DNA of 64,000 bases from Leptospira koniambonensis. GTDB taxonomy: Bacteria > Spirochaetota > Leptospiria > Leptospirales > Leptospiraceae. How positions within the stretch are numbered: the stretch's first letter is position 1; the number at the start of each line of letters is the position of its first letter. Both the position numbers and the translations under genes were made by a program. This document shows, in pieces, positions 53,986 to 61,608 of this stretch. Under the pieces are notes generated by a model, which was not told where the DNA came from, searched no databases, and worked only from the letters and a program-made list of their open reading frames with translations. The stretch covers positions 1 to 64,000 of the forward strand of contig NZ_RQFY01000007.1 in NCBI RefSeq assembly GCF_004769555.1, in the 5' to 3' direction.

Positions 53986-54096
53986 TCAAAGCTTTTTTAA
54001 AATTCTCAGTTAAGGTAGAAGTTTGGGAACGTTTTCTGTAAATGATAAATCAGAAAAATTCCTTCGTTAAGGATAATAATGCTTGGTATTCAAAGC
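53975..54096. promoter_or_regulatory. Direct repeats between the mddA-like and marR genes
   Basis: ATGCTTGGCATTCAAAGC (53975-53992) recurs as ATGCTTGGTATTCAAAGC (54079-54096), one mismatch in 18. Each has partly palindromic GCTT...AAGC ends. They flank the divergent promoter region and are good candidates for MarR operators. Confidence 0.5.
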
Positions 54097-54152
54097 AATT
54101 TTTGATATGTATAAAACTGTTCGTTAAGAAAGCAGGGGAGAACAGTAGAAGA

Positions 54153-54569
54153 ATGAAACAAGATAGACTATTAGTCTTAGTTACTGCGTTACGAGATCAA
54201 ATTTTGGACGAAGTAAAAAAAGACTATTTACGTTTTGGGATAACGAATATAACTCCTGCCATGGGCGCTGTTCTTTGCGCACTTAAGAACGATCACCCGC
54301 AATCTATGAAAGAGATAGCGAAGCAGATTTTTAGAGACCAATCTAGTGTTACTCCGCTCGTACAAAAATTAGTAGATCTAAATCTAGCAATACAAGAGCG
54401 CTCATCCATTGACGCAAGAGAGTCCCAGGTCCGACTCACTATACCCGGAAAAAATACACGTTTGAAAATAATTCGTGCGGGAAGAAAGATGAATGCTCGC
54501 TTATATAAAGGTATGTCAACAGCCGATAGAAAAAATTTGATCTCGTTATTAGCTCAGTTGAAGAAGTAA
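54153..54569 (+). CDS. MarR family transcriptional regulator
   Basis: A 138-residue winged-helix regulator: MGAVLCALKNDHPQSMKEIAKQIFRDQSSVTPLVQKLVDLNLAIQERSSIDARESQVRLTIPGK covers the recognition helix and wing. It typically binds palindromes as a dimer and responds to small ligands. ATG 54153 is preferred over an in-frame ATG at 54042, which would add 37 untypical residues. It is divergent from the MddA-like operon. Confidence 0.85.
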   Translation: MKQDRLLVLVTALRDQILDEVKKDYLRFGITNITPAMGAVLCALKNDHPQSMKEIAKQIFRDQSSVTPLVQKLVDLNLAIQERSSIDARESQVRLTIPGKNTRLKIIRAGRKMNARLYKGMSTADRKNLISLLAQLKK

Positions 54570-54573
54570 GCAA

Positions 54574-55176
54574 TTATATTTCAAAACTTCCTGTCTTGAC
54601 TTCTCCTGCGCGCTTATAATTTACAATAATAACTCCATTTGAAGAAACTTGACTTTCAGTCACCTTGAACATCGCAGGTATTGTGCCTTCGACAAATAAT
54701 CGTTTCCCACTTCCTAACGTTAGTGGATATATCTTTAGCCAAAATTCATCAACCAAATCATTCTTCATCAGTGTCTGAACGAGATTTGCACTTCCGTAGA
54801 CGTGTAAATCGGGTCCTTCTTCTTTTTTAAGTTTGCCGATTTTTTCCACAATATCTCCGCTTAAAAACACGGAAGGTTTCCATTCGCTAGTAGTTCTGGT
54901 ATTTGATGCAACATACTTCGTTGCCGACATGACAGGAGGCCAAAAATCGGAATGTTTCGGCCAATATGGTTCCCAAATATCAAATGTTTTGCGGCCTAAT
55001 AGTAGATCGAACGGAAGGTTCATCTGCTTCTGCATAACTGTTCCGGTAAGATCATCGAAGATCGGAGCTTGCCATCCGCTATATTTAAAGCCATTGCTAG
55101 TATCTTCCCCTTCGCCGCCTGGACCTTGTATGACTCCATCAAGAGTGAGAAATTCGAGCACGATAATTTTTCTCAT
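54574..55176 (-). CDS. Dihydrofolate reductase-like (RibD C-terminal) protein
   Basis: A 200-residue protein: [84 protein letters not shown]. This is the larger DHFR/RibD-like subfamily common near regulators and VOC proteins. Substrate unknown. It ends 5 nt from the convergent marR stop. Confidence 0.9.
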   Translation of the reverse strand: MRKIIVLEFLTLDGVIQGPGGEGEDTSNGFKYSGWQAPIFDDLTGTVMQKQMNLPFDLLLGRKTFDIWEPYWPKHSDFWPPVMSATKYVASNTRTTSEWKPSVFLSGDIVEKIGKLKKEEGPDLHVYGSANLVQTLMKNDLVDEFWLKIYPLTLGSGKRLFVEGTIPAMFKVTESQVSSNGVIIVNYKRAGEVKTGSFEI

Positions 55177-55311
55177 GGCAATATTCCTTATAAAGTATAT
55201 TTCAGCACAACAATTTGGAGCAAAAATTTCATATACGTCAATAGCATTTAGTTAGCTATTTTAAACCATCTTGTGTAGCATCGGAAAAACTCAATAGTTT
55301 GGAGGTCATCT

Positions 55312-55692
55312 ATGAAACGAGTTACAGGTATTGGTGGGATCTTCTTTAGCGCTAAGGACCCTGCTAAATTAGGCTCCTGGTACAAAACTCATCTTGGAAT
55401 AGATGTCCAGTCTTGGGGTGGTGCAGCTTTTCGTTGGGCTGATGCGGCAGGCAATCCTACAAATGGCACAACTGCTTGGTCAATCGGAGACGGCTCTTAT
55501 TTCGCACCGAGTAATTCTACATTCATGGTCAATTACAGAGTGGAGGATCTTCACGGACTATTAAAAGTACTTCGAGAAGAAGGTTGTCAAGTATTGGAAA
55601 AGGTAGAAGAATCTGAATACGGAATTTTTGGCTGGGTTATGGATCCGGAAGGCAACAAGGTTGAACTCTGGCAGCCGCCAGCTGGCCAATAA
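55312..55692 (+). CDS. VOC (glyoxalase-like) protein
   Basis: A 126-residue single-module VOC protein: GGIFFSAKDPAKLGSWYKTHLGIDVQSWGG and GIFGWVMDPEGNKVELWQP with the terminal metal-ligand Glu. The expected His near the N terminus is replaced, so metal binding is uncertain. GGAGG lies about 8 nt before ATG 55312. Confidence 0.88.
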   Translation: MKRVTGIGGIFFSAKDPAKLGSWYKTHLGIDVQSWGGAAFRWADAAGNPTNGTTAWSIGDGSYFAPSNSTFMVNYRVEDLHGLLKVLREEGCQVLEKVEESEYGIFGWVMDPEGNKVELWQPPAGQ

Positions 55693-55785
55693 TAATATTA
55701 TTACAAAGTGGCAGCAGGCATTTGAAATAATCCATGCTGCCTTTGAGATATAAGAGATTTATCTCTTTCGAACAAGGACCAGTTA

Positions 55786-56202
55786 TTAATTGGCCTCTGT
55801 ATACTTCTTGAAATTATCAAGTATTGCCTGCCAACCACCTCTTTGCATTTCAACAGGGTTCATCGATTCAGGATCGAAGATTACTGTTACAATTGTTTTG
55901 TTATCTTTATTCTCAAAGTTAACTGTAGCCTTTCTACCATCTCCCATTGTATAAGCCAAATTTTTCTGATCAACGACTGTATCGTAAATTGCTCCAAATT
56001 CGAAGCCGAAACTTCCATCCTTAGCTTCCATTCTCGCACTGTACGTACCACCAGGTCTCAGATCATTCTTTGCCCAAGGGCATTGCCAATCGTCAGTGGC
56101 AAAATTCCAATGAATAATATGCTTTGGATCAGTGTAGTAGTCCCAAGCTTTTTTAATATCTGCTGCAATAGTAGATTGAATAGTGATTTGTTTTGAGTCC
56201 AT
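55786..56202 (-). CDS. SRPBCC/AHSA1-like protein
   Basis: A 138-residue START/AHSA1-fold protein: ITIQSTIAADIKKAWDYYTDPKHIIHWNFATDDWQCPWAKNDLRPGG and NPVEMQRGGWQAILDNFKKY. It likely binds hydrophobic ligands in the cytoplasm. One of three AHSA1-like genes within 3 kb. Confidence 0.88.
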   Translation of the reverse strand: MDSKQITIQSTIAADIKKAWDYYTDPKHIIHWNFATDDWQCPWAKNDLRPGGTYSARMEAKDGSFGFEFGAIYDTVVDQKNLAYTMGDGRKATVNFENKDNKTIVTVIFDPESMNPVEMQRGGWQAILDNFKKYTEAN

Positions 56203-56315
56203 TTTAGGGAATTTAACAGACTATTCTTCCTAGGAAAGCTTTTTCGGTATCATTTAATGTCGTTTTAAAGAAAAATTGAATAAGAATCGAATTTTACGTA
56301 ATAAGTAAAAACTCA

Positions 56316-56678
56316 ATGATATCCTTGGACAAAATAAGAAAACTTGCATTGGCTCTTCCAGAAGCAAAAGAAGAACCTCATTTTGAAAAAATTTCATTCA
56401 GGGTGAGTAAGAAAATTTTTGCAACTGTGGATCAGGAGAATGAGAAGATCGTTCTTAAGTTTGATCCGAACGACCAGGACTTCTTCTCAGCAGCATCTAA
56501 GGGTTCTGTTTATCCTATAGAAAATAAATGGGGTCAGCAGGGTTGGACCTGTGTAGAAATGAAATCAACCGATCTAGCTTTATTCAAAGATATGTTAGTT
56601 GTTTCTTATTGTGATGTTGCTCCAAAAAGACTTGTAGGATCGCTTCAACAAAACCCAAAACCTCGACCAAAGAAATAA
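56316..56678 (+). CDS. MmcQ/YjbR family protein
   Basis: A 120-residue protein: LALALPEAKEEPHFEKISFRVSKKIFATVDQENEKIVLKF and VEMKSTDLALFKDMLVVSYCDVAPKRL, typical of the YjbR fold, a small DNA-binding-like protein of unknown role. Start ATG 56316, with a few codons of uncertainty. Confidence 0.88.
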   Translation: MISLDKIRKLALALPEAKEEPHFEKISFRVSKKIFATVDQENEKIVLKFDPNDQDFFSAASKGSVYPIENKWGQQGWTCVEMKSTDLALFKDMLVVSYCDVAPKRLVGSLQQNPKPRPKK

Positions 56679-56698
56679 ATTTAATATATAAAAATCAT

Positions 56699-57148
56699 AT
56701 GAGCATCGAAACTATCTCGGATAAAAATTTAGATGAGCTCCTTCCTCTAATTCGTAAATACCAAGAATTCTATAAGATAGAATCTATTAATGATGAAAAG
56801 AATAGAGTATTCTTTTCTCAATTCGGAGAAGGTAGTAATTCAGGATGTCTGTTCGGATATAGAAAAGATGGAAGGTTAGTCGGTTTTGCTACTGTATATT
56901 TTTCTTATGCATCAAGTATCATTCGCAAAGTAGCCATTATGAATGATCTTTTTACTCTAACCGAATTTAGAAAACAAGGAATAGGAGAAGCGCTGATTGA
57001 TCATTGTGCAAAATATGCAAAATTTCAAGGAGCTGCAAGACTCCAATGGGTGACTGCTCCTGATAATGTAACTGCGCAAGCTCTATATAATAAAATGGGG
57101 GCCAAACAGAGTAGCTGGGAATTTTTTACCTATAATATAATTACATGA
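56699..57148 (+). CDS. GNAT family N-acetyltransferase
   Basis: A 149-residue acetyltransferase with the acetyl-CoA motif LTEFRKQGIGEALIDHCAKYAKFQGAARLQWVTAPDN and the C-terminal ALYNKMGAK. The substrate is not predictable. Its stop overlaps the next ATG (ATGA at 57145). Confidence 0.9.
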   Translation: MSIETISDKNLDELLPLIRKYQEFYKIESINDEKNRVFFSQFGEGSNSGCLFGYRKDGRLVGFATVYFSYASSIIRKVAIMNDLFTLTEFRKQGIGEALIDHCAKYAKFQGAARLQWVTAPDNVTAQALYNKMGAKQSSWEFFTYNIIT

Positions 57149-57534
57149 ATAAAGAAGTCCAAAAATACAATAATTCACAAACCAAAATTGAAAAAGAGAT
57201 TTGTAATATTCTCTCTCAAGAAATTAATCTTCATCTTCCTAAAGCGGAAAATAAAATTTGGCATGCTCATCCAGTTTGGTTTTTAGATGGGAATCCAGTT
57301 GTAGGATATAGTAAGCTTAAAAATTGTATTCGGTTACTCTTTTGGAGCGGACAATCTTTTGATGAGGAAGGTTTAGAGCCAGAAGGAACGTTTAAAGCTG
57401 CTGAAGTCCGTTATACAAGTCCGGATCAAATTAATAAAAAAGATCTAAAACGTTGGGTGAATAAATCCAAGAAAATCCAGTGGGATTATAAAAATATTGT
57501 AAAACGAAAAGGTGTTCTGGAAAGATTAAAGTAA
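57145..57534 (+). CDS. DUF1801 family protein
   Basis: A 129-residue protein of the YdhG-like DUF1801 fold: KIWHAHPVWFLDGNPVVGYSKLKNCIRLLFWSGQSF and KAAEVRYTSPDQINKKDLKRWVNKS. Translationally coupled to the acetyltransferase. First of three DUF1801-type genes in this region. Confidence 0.8.
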   Translation: MNKEVQKYNNSQTKIEKEICNILSQEINLHLPKAENKIWHAHPVWFLDGNPVVGYSKLKNCIRLLFWSGQSFDEEGLEPEGTFKAAEVRYTSPDQINKKDLKRWVNKSKKIQWDYKNIVKRKGVLERLK

Positions 57535-57547
57535 TTTTGCAAAAGCA

Positions 57548-57565
57548 GCGCGGGCGTCCCCGCGC
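57548..57565. terminator. GC-rich terminator between convergent genes
   Basis: GCGCGGG and CCCGCGC form a 7-bp stem with a 4-nt loop; an ATTTTT run follows 5 nt later. It lies exactly between two convergent genes and can serve both. Confidence 0.75.
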
Positions 57566-57574
57566 AGTTCATTT

Positions 57575-58042
57575 TTAATTAAAGTCGTCTATCTTAATAT
57601 CATCCGGCGCAGGTTTGCCAGCGCCAGTTTCAATCAAGTCTCTTAGGCTAAGTAAGAAAACTGCCCATTTCATACTACAATGCGCAGTAAAATCACTTTC
57701 AGCTTTCCAATCCTGATGCTTAAAATAGATAAGGGTCAATGCGGTTCCGTCAGGTGCAGTTCCTGGATTTAGTTTAAAATCGATATGAGAACCAATCCAA
57801 TCTTCCGGTCCTGATATACATTCCCAAAGAACATTTTGTGATGAAAGTTCTTTTACCTTCATGTCGATCCCTGCTATTCCAAAATCGAAATGGATAGGTT
57901 CTCCTATACCAGATACTCCGCCTGTAAACGGACCTTCTACATGTCTGGTCCACCATCCTGAAAGCCCCGCCTTAGTCGTCAGCGCCTTGATGACGTCCGC
58001 AGTTCCTGCACGAACGCCTATCTTGTGATAGATTCCGTTCAT
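57575..58042 (-). CDS. SRPBCC/AHSA1-like protein
   Basis: A 155-residue START-like protein: IYHKIGVRAGTADVIKALTTKAGLSGWWTRHVEGPF and TAHCSMKWAVFLLSLRDLIETGAGKP. It is downstream of an ArsR/AHSA1 pair on the same strand, 63 nt after its stop, so probably part of the same transcript. Confidence 0.88.
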   Translation of the reverse strand: MNGIYHKIGVRAGTADVIKALTTKAGLSGWWTRHVEGPFTGGVSGIGEPIHFDFGIAGIDMKVKELSSQNVLWECISGPEDWIGSHIDFKLNPGTAPDGTALTLIYFKHQDWKAESDFTAHCSMKWAVFLLSLRDLIETGAGKPAPDDIKIDDFN

Positions 58043-58105
58043 CTTATTCTCCTTACGTTTGTTGTTTCTTTTTTTTCCCGGCGTATTGCCGATAAAAAGT
58101 ACGTA

Positions 58106-58567
58106 TTAATTTTTTCCGACCTGCCATTTTTCAAGGCTGTCAATGATATGGGTCCATCCTGCTTTATGGGAAGTGATAGCATCTTCTCCTATTAAACGTT
58201 CGTGTATTAACGTTATGAGTGTTTGCGGTTTCTTATTTGGATTTGAAGATCCTTCTTCTAATGGATCAAAAGTAACAGTGACTAATGTGTCTAAGCCGCC
58301 GGTCGCATGTGATCTCCAAGTAAATACTAATTTTTTTGGTTCATCGACGATCTGGTATTCTCCTTCATGAGGCAGAATTTTGCCTTCGTGTAACATATTG
58401 ATCTTGAAGCGACCACCAGGGCGTGGATCTAATAAAGCCGATTCGATCCCGATTGAATTCCCGGGTAAAAACCAGCTGGAAAACTCTTCTGCTTTTAACC
58501 AGGCTCGAAACAACCGAATCGGTTCTGCGTTAATTCTTTTTTCTATTCTTACGACTTGGTTTATCAT
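58106..58567 (-). CDS. SRPBCC/AHSA1-like protein
   Basis: A 153-residue protein: VVRIEKRINAEPIRLFRAWLKAEEFSSWFLPGN, LDPRPGGRFKINM and LIHERLIGEDAITSHKAGWTHIIDSLEKW. Its start overlaps the ArsR gene by 38 bp. ArsR-AHSA1 pairs are common, the regulator controlling a ligand-binding partner. Confidence 0.9.
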   Translation of the reverse strand: MINQVVRIEKRINAEPIRLFRAWLKAEEFSSWFLPGNSIGIESALLDPRPGGRFKINMLHEGKILPHEGEYQIVDEPKKLVFTWRSHATGGLDTLVTVTFDPLEEGSSNPNKKPQTLITLIHERLIGEDAITSHKAGWTHIIDSLEKWQVGKN

Positions 58568-58910
58568 GGTCTTGCTCCTCTATAAAGGATTCGAGTTTAT
58601 CTAGTTTGTTGGTCCAGAATTCCTGATGATATGCAAGCCAAGTAGAAGCTTCCATAAGAGATTGATTTTGCAGCTCTAATCGAAAGCTGCGACCATCTTC
58701 AATATCTCTAACTTTACGAACTAAACCAGCCGATGTAAGCACATCTATATGTTTAGCAACTCCAGCAAAGGACATGGAAAAGGGCTCAGCCAATTCTGAA
58801 ATGGTGAGCGGCCTTTTTCGCAATTTAGCAAGCATCTGCCTTCTCGAACTATCTGCAAGAGCTGCGAATACTTGATCTAACCTTTGTTCATTTTTTTGAA
58901 ATACAACCAT
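58530..58910 (-). CDS. ArsR family transcriptional regulator
   Basis: A 126-residue winged-helix repressor: LDQVFAALADSSRRQMLAKLRKRPLTISELAEPFSMSFAGVAKHIDVLTSAGLVRKVRDIEDGRSFRLE. It lacks the metal-binding CxC of true ArsR and belongs to the group coupled to AHSA1 proteins. It heads a three-gene operon, with a palindrome and a TTGACA box upstream. Confidence 0.9.
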   Translation of the reverse strand: MVVFQKNEQRLDQVFAALADSSRRQMLAKLRKRPLTISELAEPFSMSFAGVAKHIDVLTSAGLVRKVRDIEDGRSFRLELQNQSLMEASTWLAYHQEFWTNKLDKLESFIEEQDHDKPSRKNRKKN

Positions 58911-58917
58911 TTAGTTG

Positions 58918-58969
58918 AATAAATTGCTTAGGATTCTGTCCTGTCAAATATTAAACTAATCGGTTTAAT
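58918..58969 (-). promoter_or_regulatory. Promoter and operator of the arsR-AHSA1 operon
   Basis: On the minus strand, TTGACA (58942-58947) and TTTATT (58918-58923) are 18 nt apart. Just upstream lies ATTAAACTAATCGGTTTAAT (58950-58969), a perfect inverted repeat with 7-bp arms and 6-bp spacer. Autoregulation by the ArsR protein is inferred. Confidence 0.55.
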
Positions 58970-59096
58970 AAATTTTTGACGCTCCCGAAACTGGTTCAGG
59001 GACAGTTTAAAGAGAATCGATCCATAATTTTGCGCTTGTATTGTTTTCATGAGCCCTTTAAATCATTTATTTTTTGAATTGTGAGGCGCTTGAATT

Positions 59097-59510
59097 ATGA
59101 ATCCATATGTTAGAAATACCTTATCTGTAATTGCTGGGCTTATTATTGGAAGTATAGTGAATATGGGGCTTATTACAATCAGCGGTAGTATCATTCCTCC
59201 TCCTGAAGGTGCCGATGTAACTACTATGGAAGGTTTAAAGGCTTCCATTCATTTATTCCAACCTAAACATTTTATCTTTCCTTTTTTAGCTCATGCTCTC
59301 GGTACATTTGTAGGGGCGTTGGTAGCTGCATCGATTGCAGCGAGTCATAAACTTAAATTTGCCTTAGTGATTGGAGGTTTTTTCTTAGTAGGTGGGACTG
59401 CAAATGTTCTCATGCTTCCTGCTCCTGCTTGGTTTAATGTTCTGGATTTGGTCGGAGCTTATATTCCGACAAGTTATCTTGCAGGGATATTAATCATTAA
59501 GAAAAAGTAA
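59097..59510 (+). CDS. Conserved hypothetical membrane protein
   Basis: A 137-residue protein with four transmembrane helices and a conserved-looking GSIVNMGLITISGSIIPPPEGADVTTMEGLKASI loop. Similar small proteins are annotated only as hypothetical membrane proteins. No function is proposed. Confidence 0.7.
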   Translation: MNPYVRNTLSVIAGLIIGSIVNMGLITISGSIIPPPEGADVTTMEGLKASIHLFQPKHFIFPFLAHALGTFVGALVAASIAASHKLKFALVIGGFFLVGGTANVLMLPAPAWFNVLDLVGAYIPTSYLAGILIIKKK

Positions 59511-59557
59511 ATTAGGTCGAACGGACCTTCTTCTGATCAAATTTCTCAGGTTTATTT

Positions 59558-59944
59558 ATGGATAAGACAAAAAGCACATTCAAATCGATTGACGAATACA
59601 TCAAAACTTTTCCCAAAGAGGTCCAGTCCATTCTTCAGGAACTCCGAAAAGTGATCCAAGAAGAAGCTCCTGAAGCAAGTGAGAAGATAAGCTATCAGAT
59701 CCCGACTTTTTATCTGAACGGAAATCTGGTCCATTTCGCTGCATATAAAAATCATATCGGTTTTTACCCAGGAGCAAGTGGAATTGCCAAATTTAAGAAA
59801 GAAATTGATAAATACAAAAATGCAAAGGGTTCAGTTCAATTTCCGATCGATCGACCTTTACCTTTTTCTCTGGTCCGTAAGATCGTAAAATTCAGAGTGG
59901 GAGAATATAAGAAGAAGGTCCCTAAAAAAACGAAAAAGAAATAA
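59558..59944 (+). CDS. DUF1801 family protein
   Basis: A 128-residue protein with the classical pattern: SIDEYIKTFPKEVQSILQELRKVIQEEAPEASEKISYQIPTFYLNGNLVHFAAYKNHIGFYPG and VQFPIDRPLPFSLVRKIVKFR. YdhG-like fold of unknown activity. Confidence 0.92.
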   Translation: MDKTKSTFKSIDEYIKTFPKEVQSILQELRKVIQEEAPEASEKISYQIPTFYLNGNLVHFAAYKNHIGFYPGASGIAKFKKEIDKYKNAKGSVQFPIDRPLPFSLVRKIVKFRVGEYKKKVPKKTKKK

Positions 59945-60088
59945 TCTCCAACGCTCTTTAGTTGAGAGTAGTCGTCTTTGCTACAAGCATATGTTTATTA
60001 CAGAATCGAATTCAAAATTTCTGTAATAGTTCTTGAACTTTTCCTCTGAAGATCTCAAAATTGCACTCTCATTTGGAGGAAATATAGA

Positions 60089-60493
60089 ATGGGATCTGAA
60101 AACGTTTCGAAAGGTCAACTTTGGACCGGTCGAGTGCTCAGCGGATTGGTTGTACTTTTTCTGCTCTTTGACGGAGTGTTAAAATTTTTCTTAGATAAAA
60201 TGCCGCCGGAAGCTCAGGCAGAAGGAGCTAAACTTGGTTACCCGGTTGAAGTAATGCCTTACTTGGGAACTGTTTTGATCGTAAGCACCTTGTTATATGC
60301 TTTCCCTAGAACTGCAGTGCTGGGAGCAACCTTACTCACAGGTTATTTGGGTGGAGCTGTTGCGACTCATGTTCGTGTTTTAAATCCTTTAGGTTCTCAT
60401 ATTTTATTTCCAGTCTATTTGGGAATTATTCTATGGGCAGGATTATACCTCAGATTTCCTAAGCTGAGAGATGTAACTCCCTTGCAGAAATAA
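60089..60493 (+). CDS. DoxX-like family protein
   Basis: A 134-residue protein with four transmembrane helices: GRVLSGLVVLFLLFDGVLKFF, LGTVLIVSTLLYAFPRTAVLGATLLTGYLGGAVATHVR. It belongs to the DoxX-like group of small inner-membrane proteins. GGAGGAAA precedes ATG 60089. Confidence 0.85.
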   Translation: MGSENVSKGQLWTGRVLSGLVVLFLLFDGVLKFFLDKMPPEAQAEGAKLGYPVEVMPYLGTVLIVSTLLYAFPRTAVLGATLLTGYLGGAVATHVRVLNPLGSHILFPVYLGIILWAGLYLRFPKLRDVTPLQK

Positions 60494-60541
60494 ATTTGGA
60501 TATCACGATGTAAATAATCCAAGAAAAGGAAAATTTGCATC

Positions 60542-61177
60542 GTGATCGTTCTTCCAGTTTTGAAGTATAAATCTTTAATATTCTATTTTCTATTCTTGTG
60601 CGTCGGCTGCGGAGCAACGATACAAGTTGTGCAAGATCCTTTTAGAGACATCACTGTCGTCAAAATGGATATGGATCATGAAGCGAAGGTAGATAACCCG
60701 AACAAAAGTGTTTATTCTTATGGCGGTCAATACGCAAAAGAAATTAAGAATGGAGTGATTTCTCAGATCACTTTGATCATTCGACTCCAAGGTTCCGAAA
60801 CTCTCGCTTCTTTAGGCCCGGAGGCATACATAAAAATTGATCGTAAGTCTGCGAAATTACTTCTCGCCGATTCGAATTATTCTGCAAATCAAGTCACAGT
60901 TCGCACTCAGGTTTCTACAAATATGGGACCCGGAATTGGTTTTGGATATGGTTACGGTGGTGTTCCTATGACTAGCACCAGGACTTCTACATTAACCTCT
61001 AATATTCTTTCCGGTAAGTTAATATTTACAAAAGAAATGGAGAATGATATTCTTTCTGCGAAATCGCTTCAGTATAGATTGTATAGTGCGAATGATGCGA
61101 TTGATCTATTCGTCTCTGATTCTCAGTTAGAGATGATCCAAAAGTTTATTAAGAATAGGGGAGAAGTCCAAAAATGA
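60542..61177 (+). CDS. Lipoprotein, unknown
   Basis: A 211-residue protein with a lipoprotein signal (LIFYFLFLCVGC, Cys23). A Gly-rich segment (MGPGIGFGYGYGGVPM) lies near 126. The mature part is beta-rich. No family name is known. The start is GTG 60542. Confidence 0.65.
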   Translation: MIVLPVLKYKSLIFYFLFLCVGCGATIQVVQDPFRDITVVKMDMDHEAKVDNPNKSVYSYGGQYAKEIKNGVISQITLIIRLQGSETLASLGPEAYIKIDRKSAKLLLADSNYSANQVTVRTQVSTNMGPGIGFGYGYGGVPMTSTRTSTLTSNILSGKLIFTKEMENDILSAKSLQYRLYSANDAIDLFVSDSQLEMIQKFIKNRGEVQK

Positions 61178-61181
61178 GTTT

Positions 61182-61412
61182 TTATTTTTGGGAAAATGCG
61201 GAGAAAAAATACACCGCAGGCTTTTCGTACAATTGATATAACTTTAAAAATATCTCCACTTCTAAAGATATACTTCCTGATTCTAGTTTAGAAATAAAAC
61301 TTTGACTGGTCCCAATCTGACGGGCGACTTCTGATTGAGTGAATCCTGCTTCGATCCTTGCCTGTTTCAGGGACTTTAAGAATTTTTTCTTTTGTCGGTC
61401 CGTTACTTTCAA
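61182..61412 (-). CDS. XRE family helix-turn-helix protein
   Basis: A 76-residue DNA-binding protein consisting of one HTH domain: LKQARIEAGFTQSEVARQIGTSQSFISKLESGSISLEVEIFLKLYQLY. It lies convergent to the lipoprotein gene with 4 nt between stops. No toxin-like partner is adjacent. Confidence 0.88.
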   Translation of the reverse strand: MKVTDRQKKKFLKSLKQARIEAGFTQSEVARQIGTSQSFISKLESGSISLEVEIFLKLYQLYEKPAVYFFSAFSQK

Positions 61413-61608
61413 GGATCTACCTGGTTTACCAACTTAGTGATAAATCTAGGATTTTTGCGATTCTAATTTTGATCTTCCCCCGGAATCTTCATTTTCGGTG
61501 CGAAAGCCTTTCTATTTATTCCAATCCTTCCTTAAAATTCCTTGCATCAATCTTCCTTTCTTTTTTAACTCCATTACATACAAATCCTAAAACTTTTGGT
61601 CCTCAACT

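Noticed and set aside
55069..55255. Plus-strand ORFs opposite the DHFR-like gene at 54574-55176
   Set aside because: The minus-strand protein matches a known family; the antisense frames do not.
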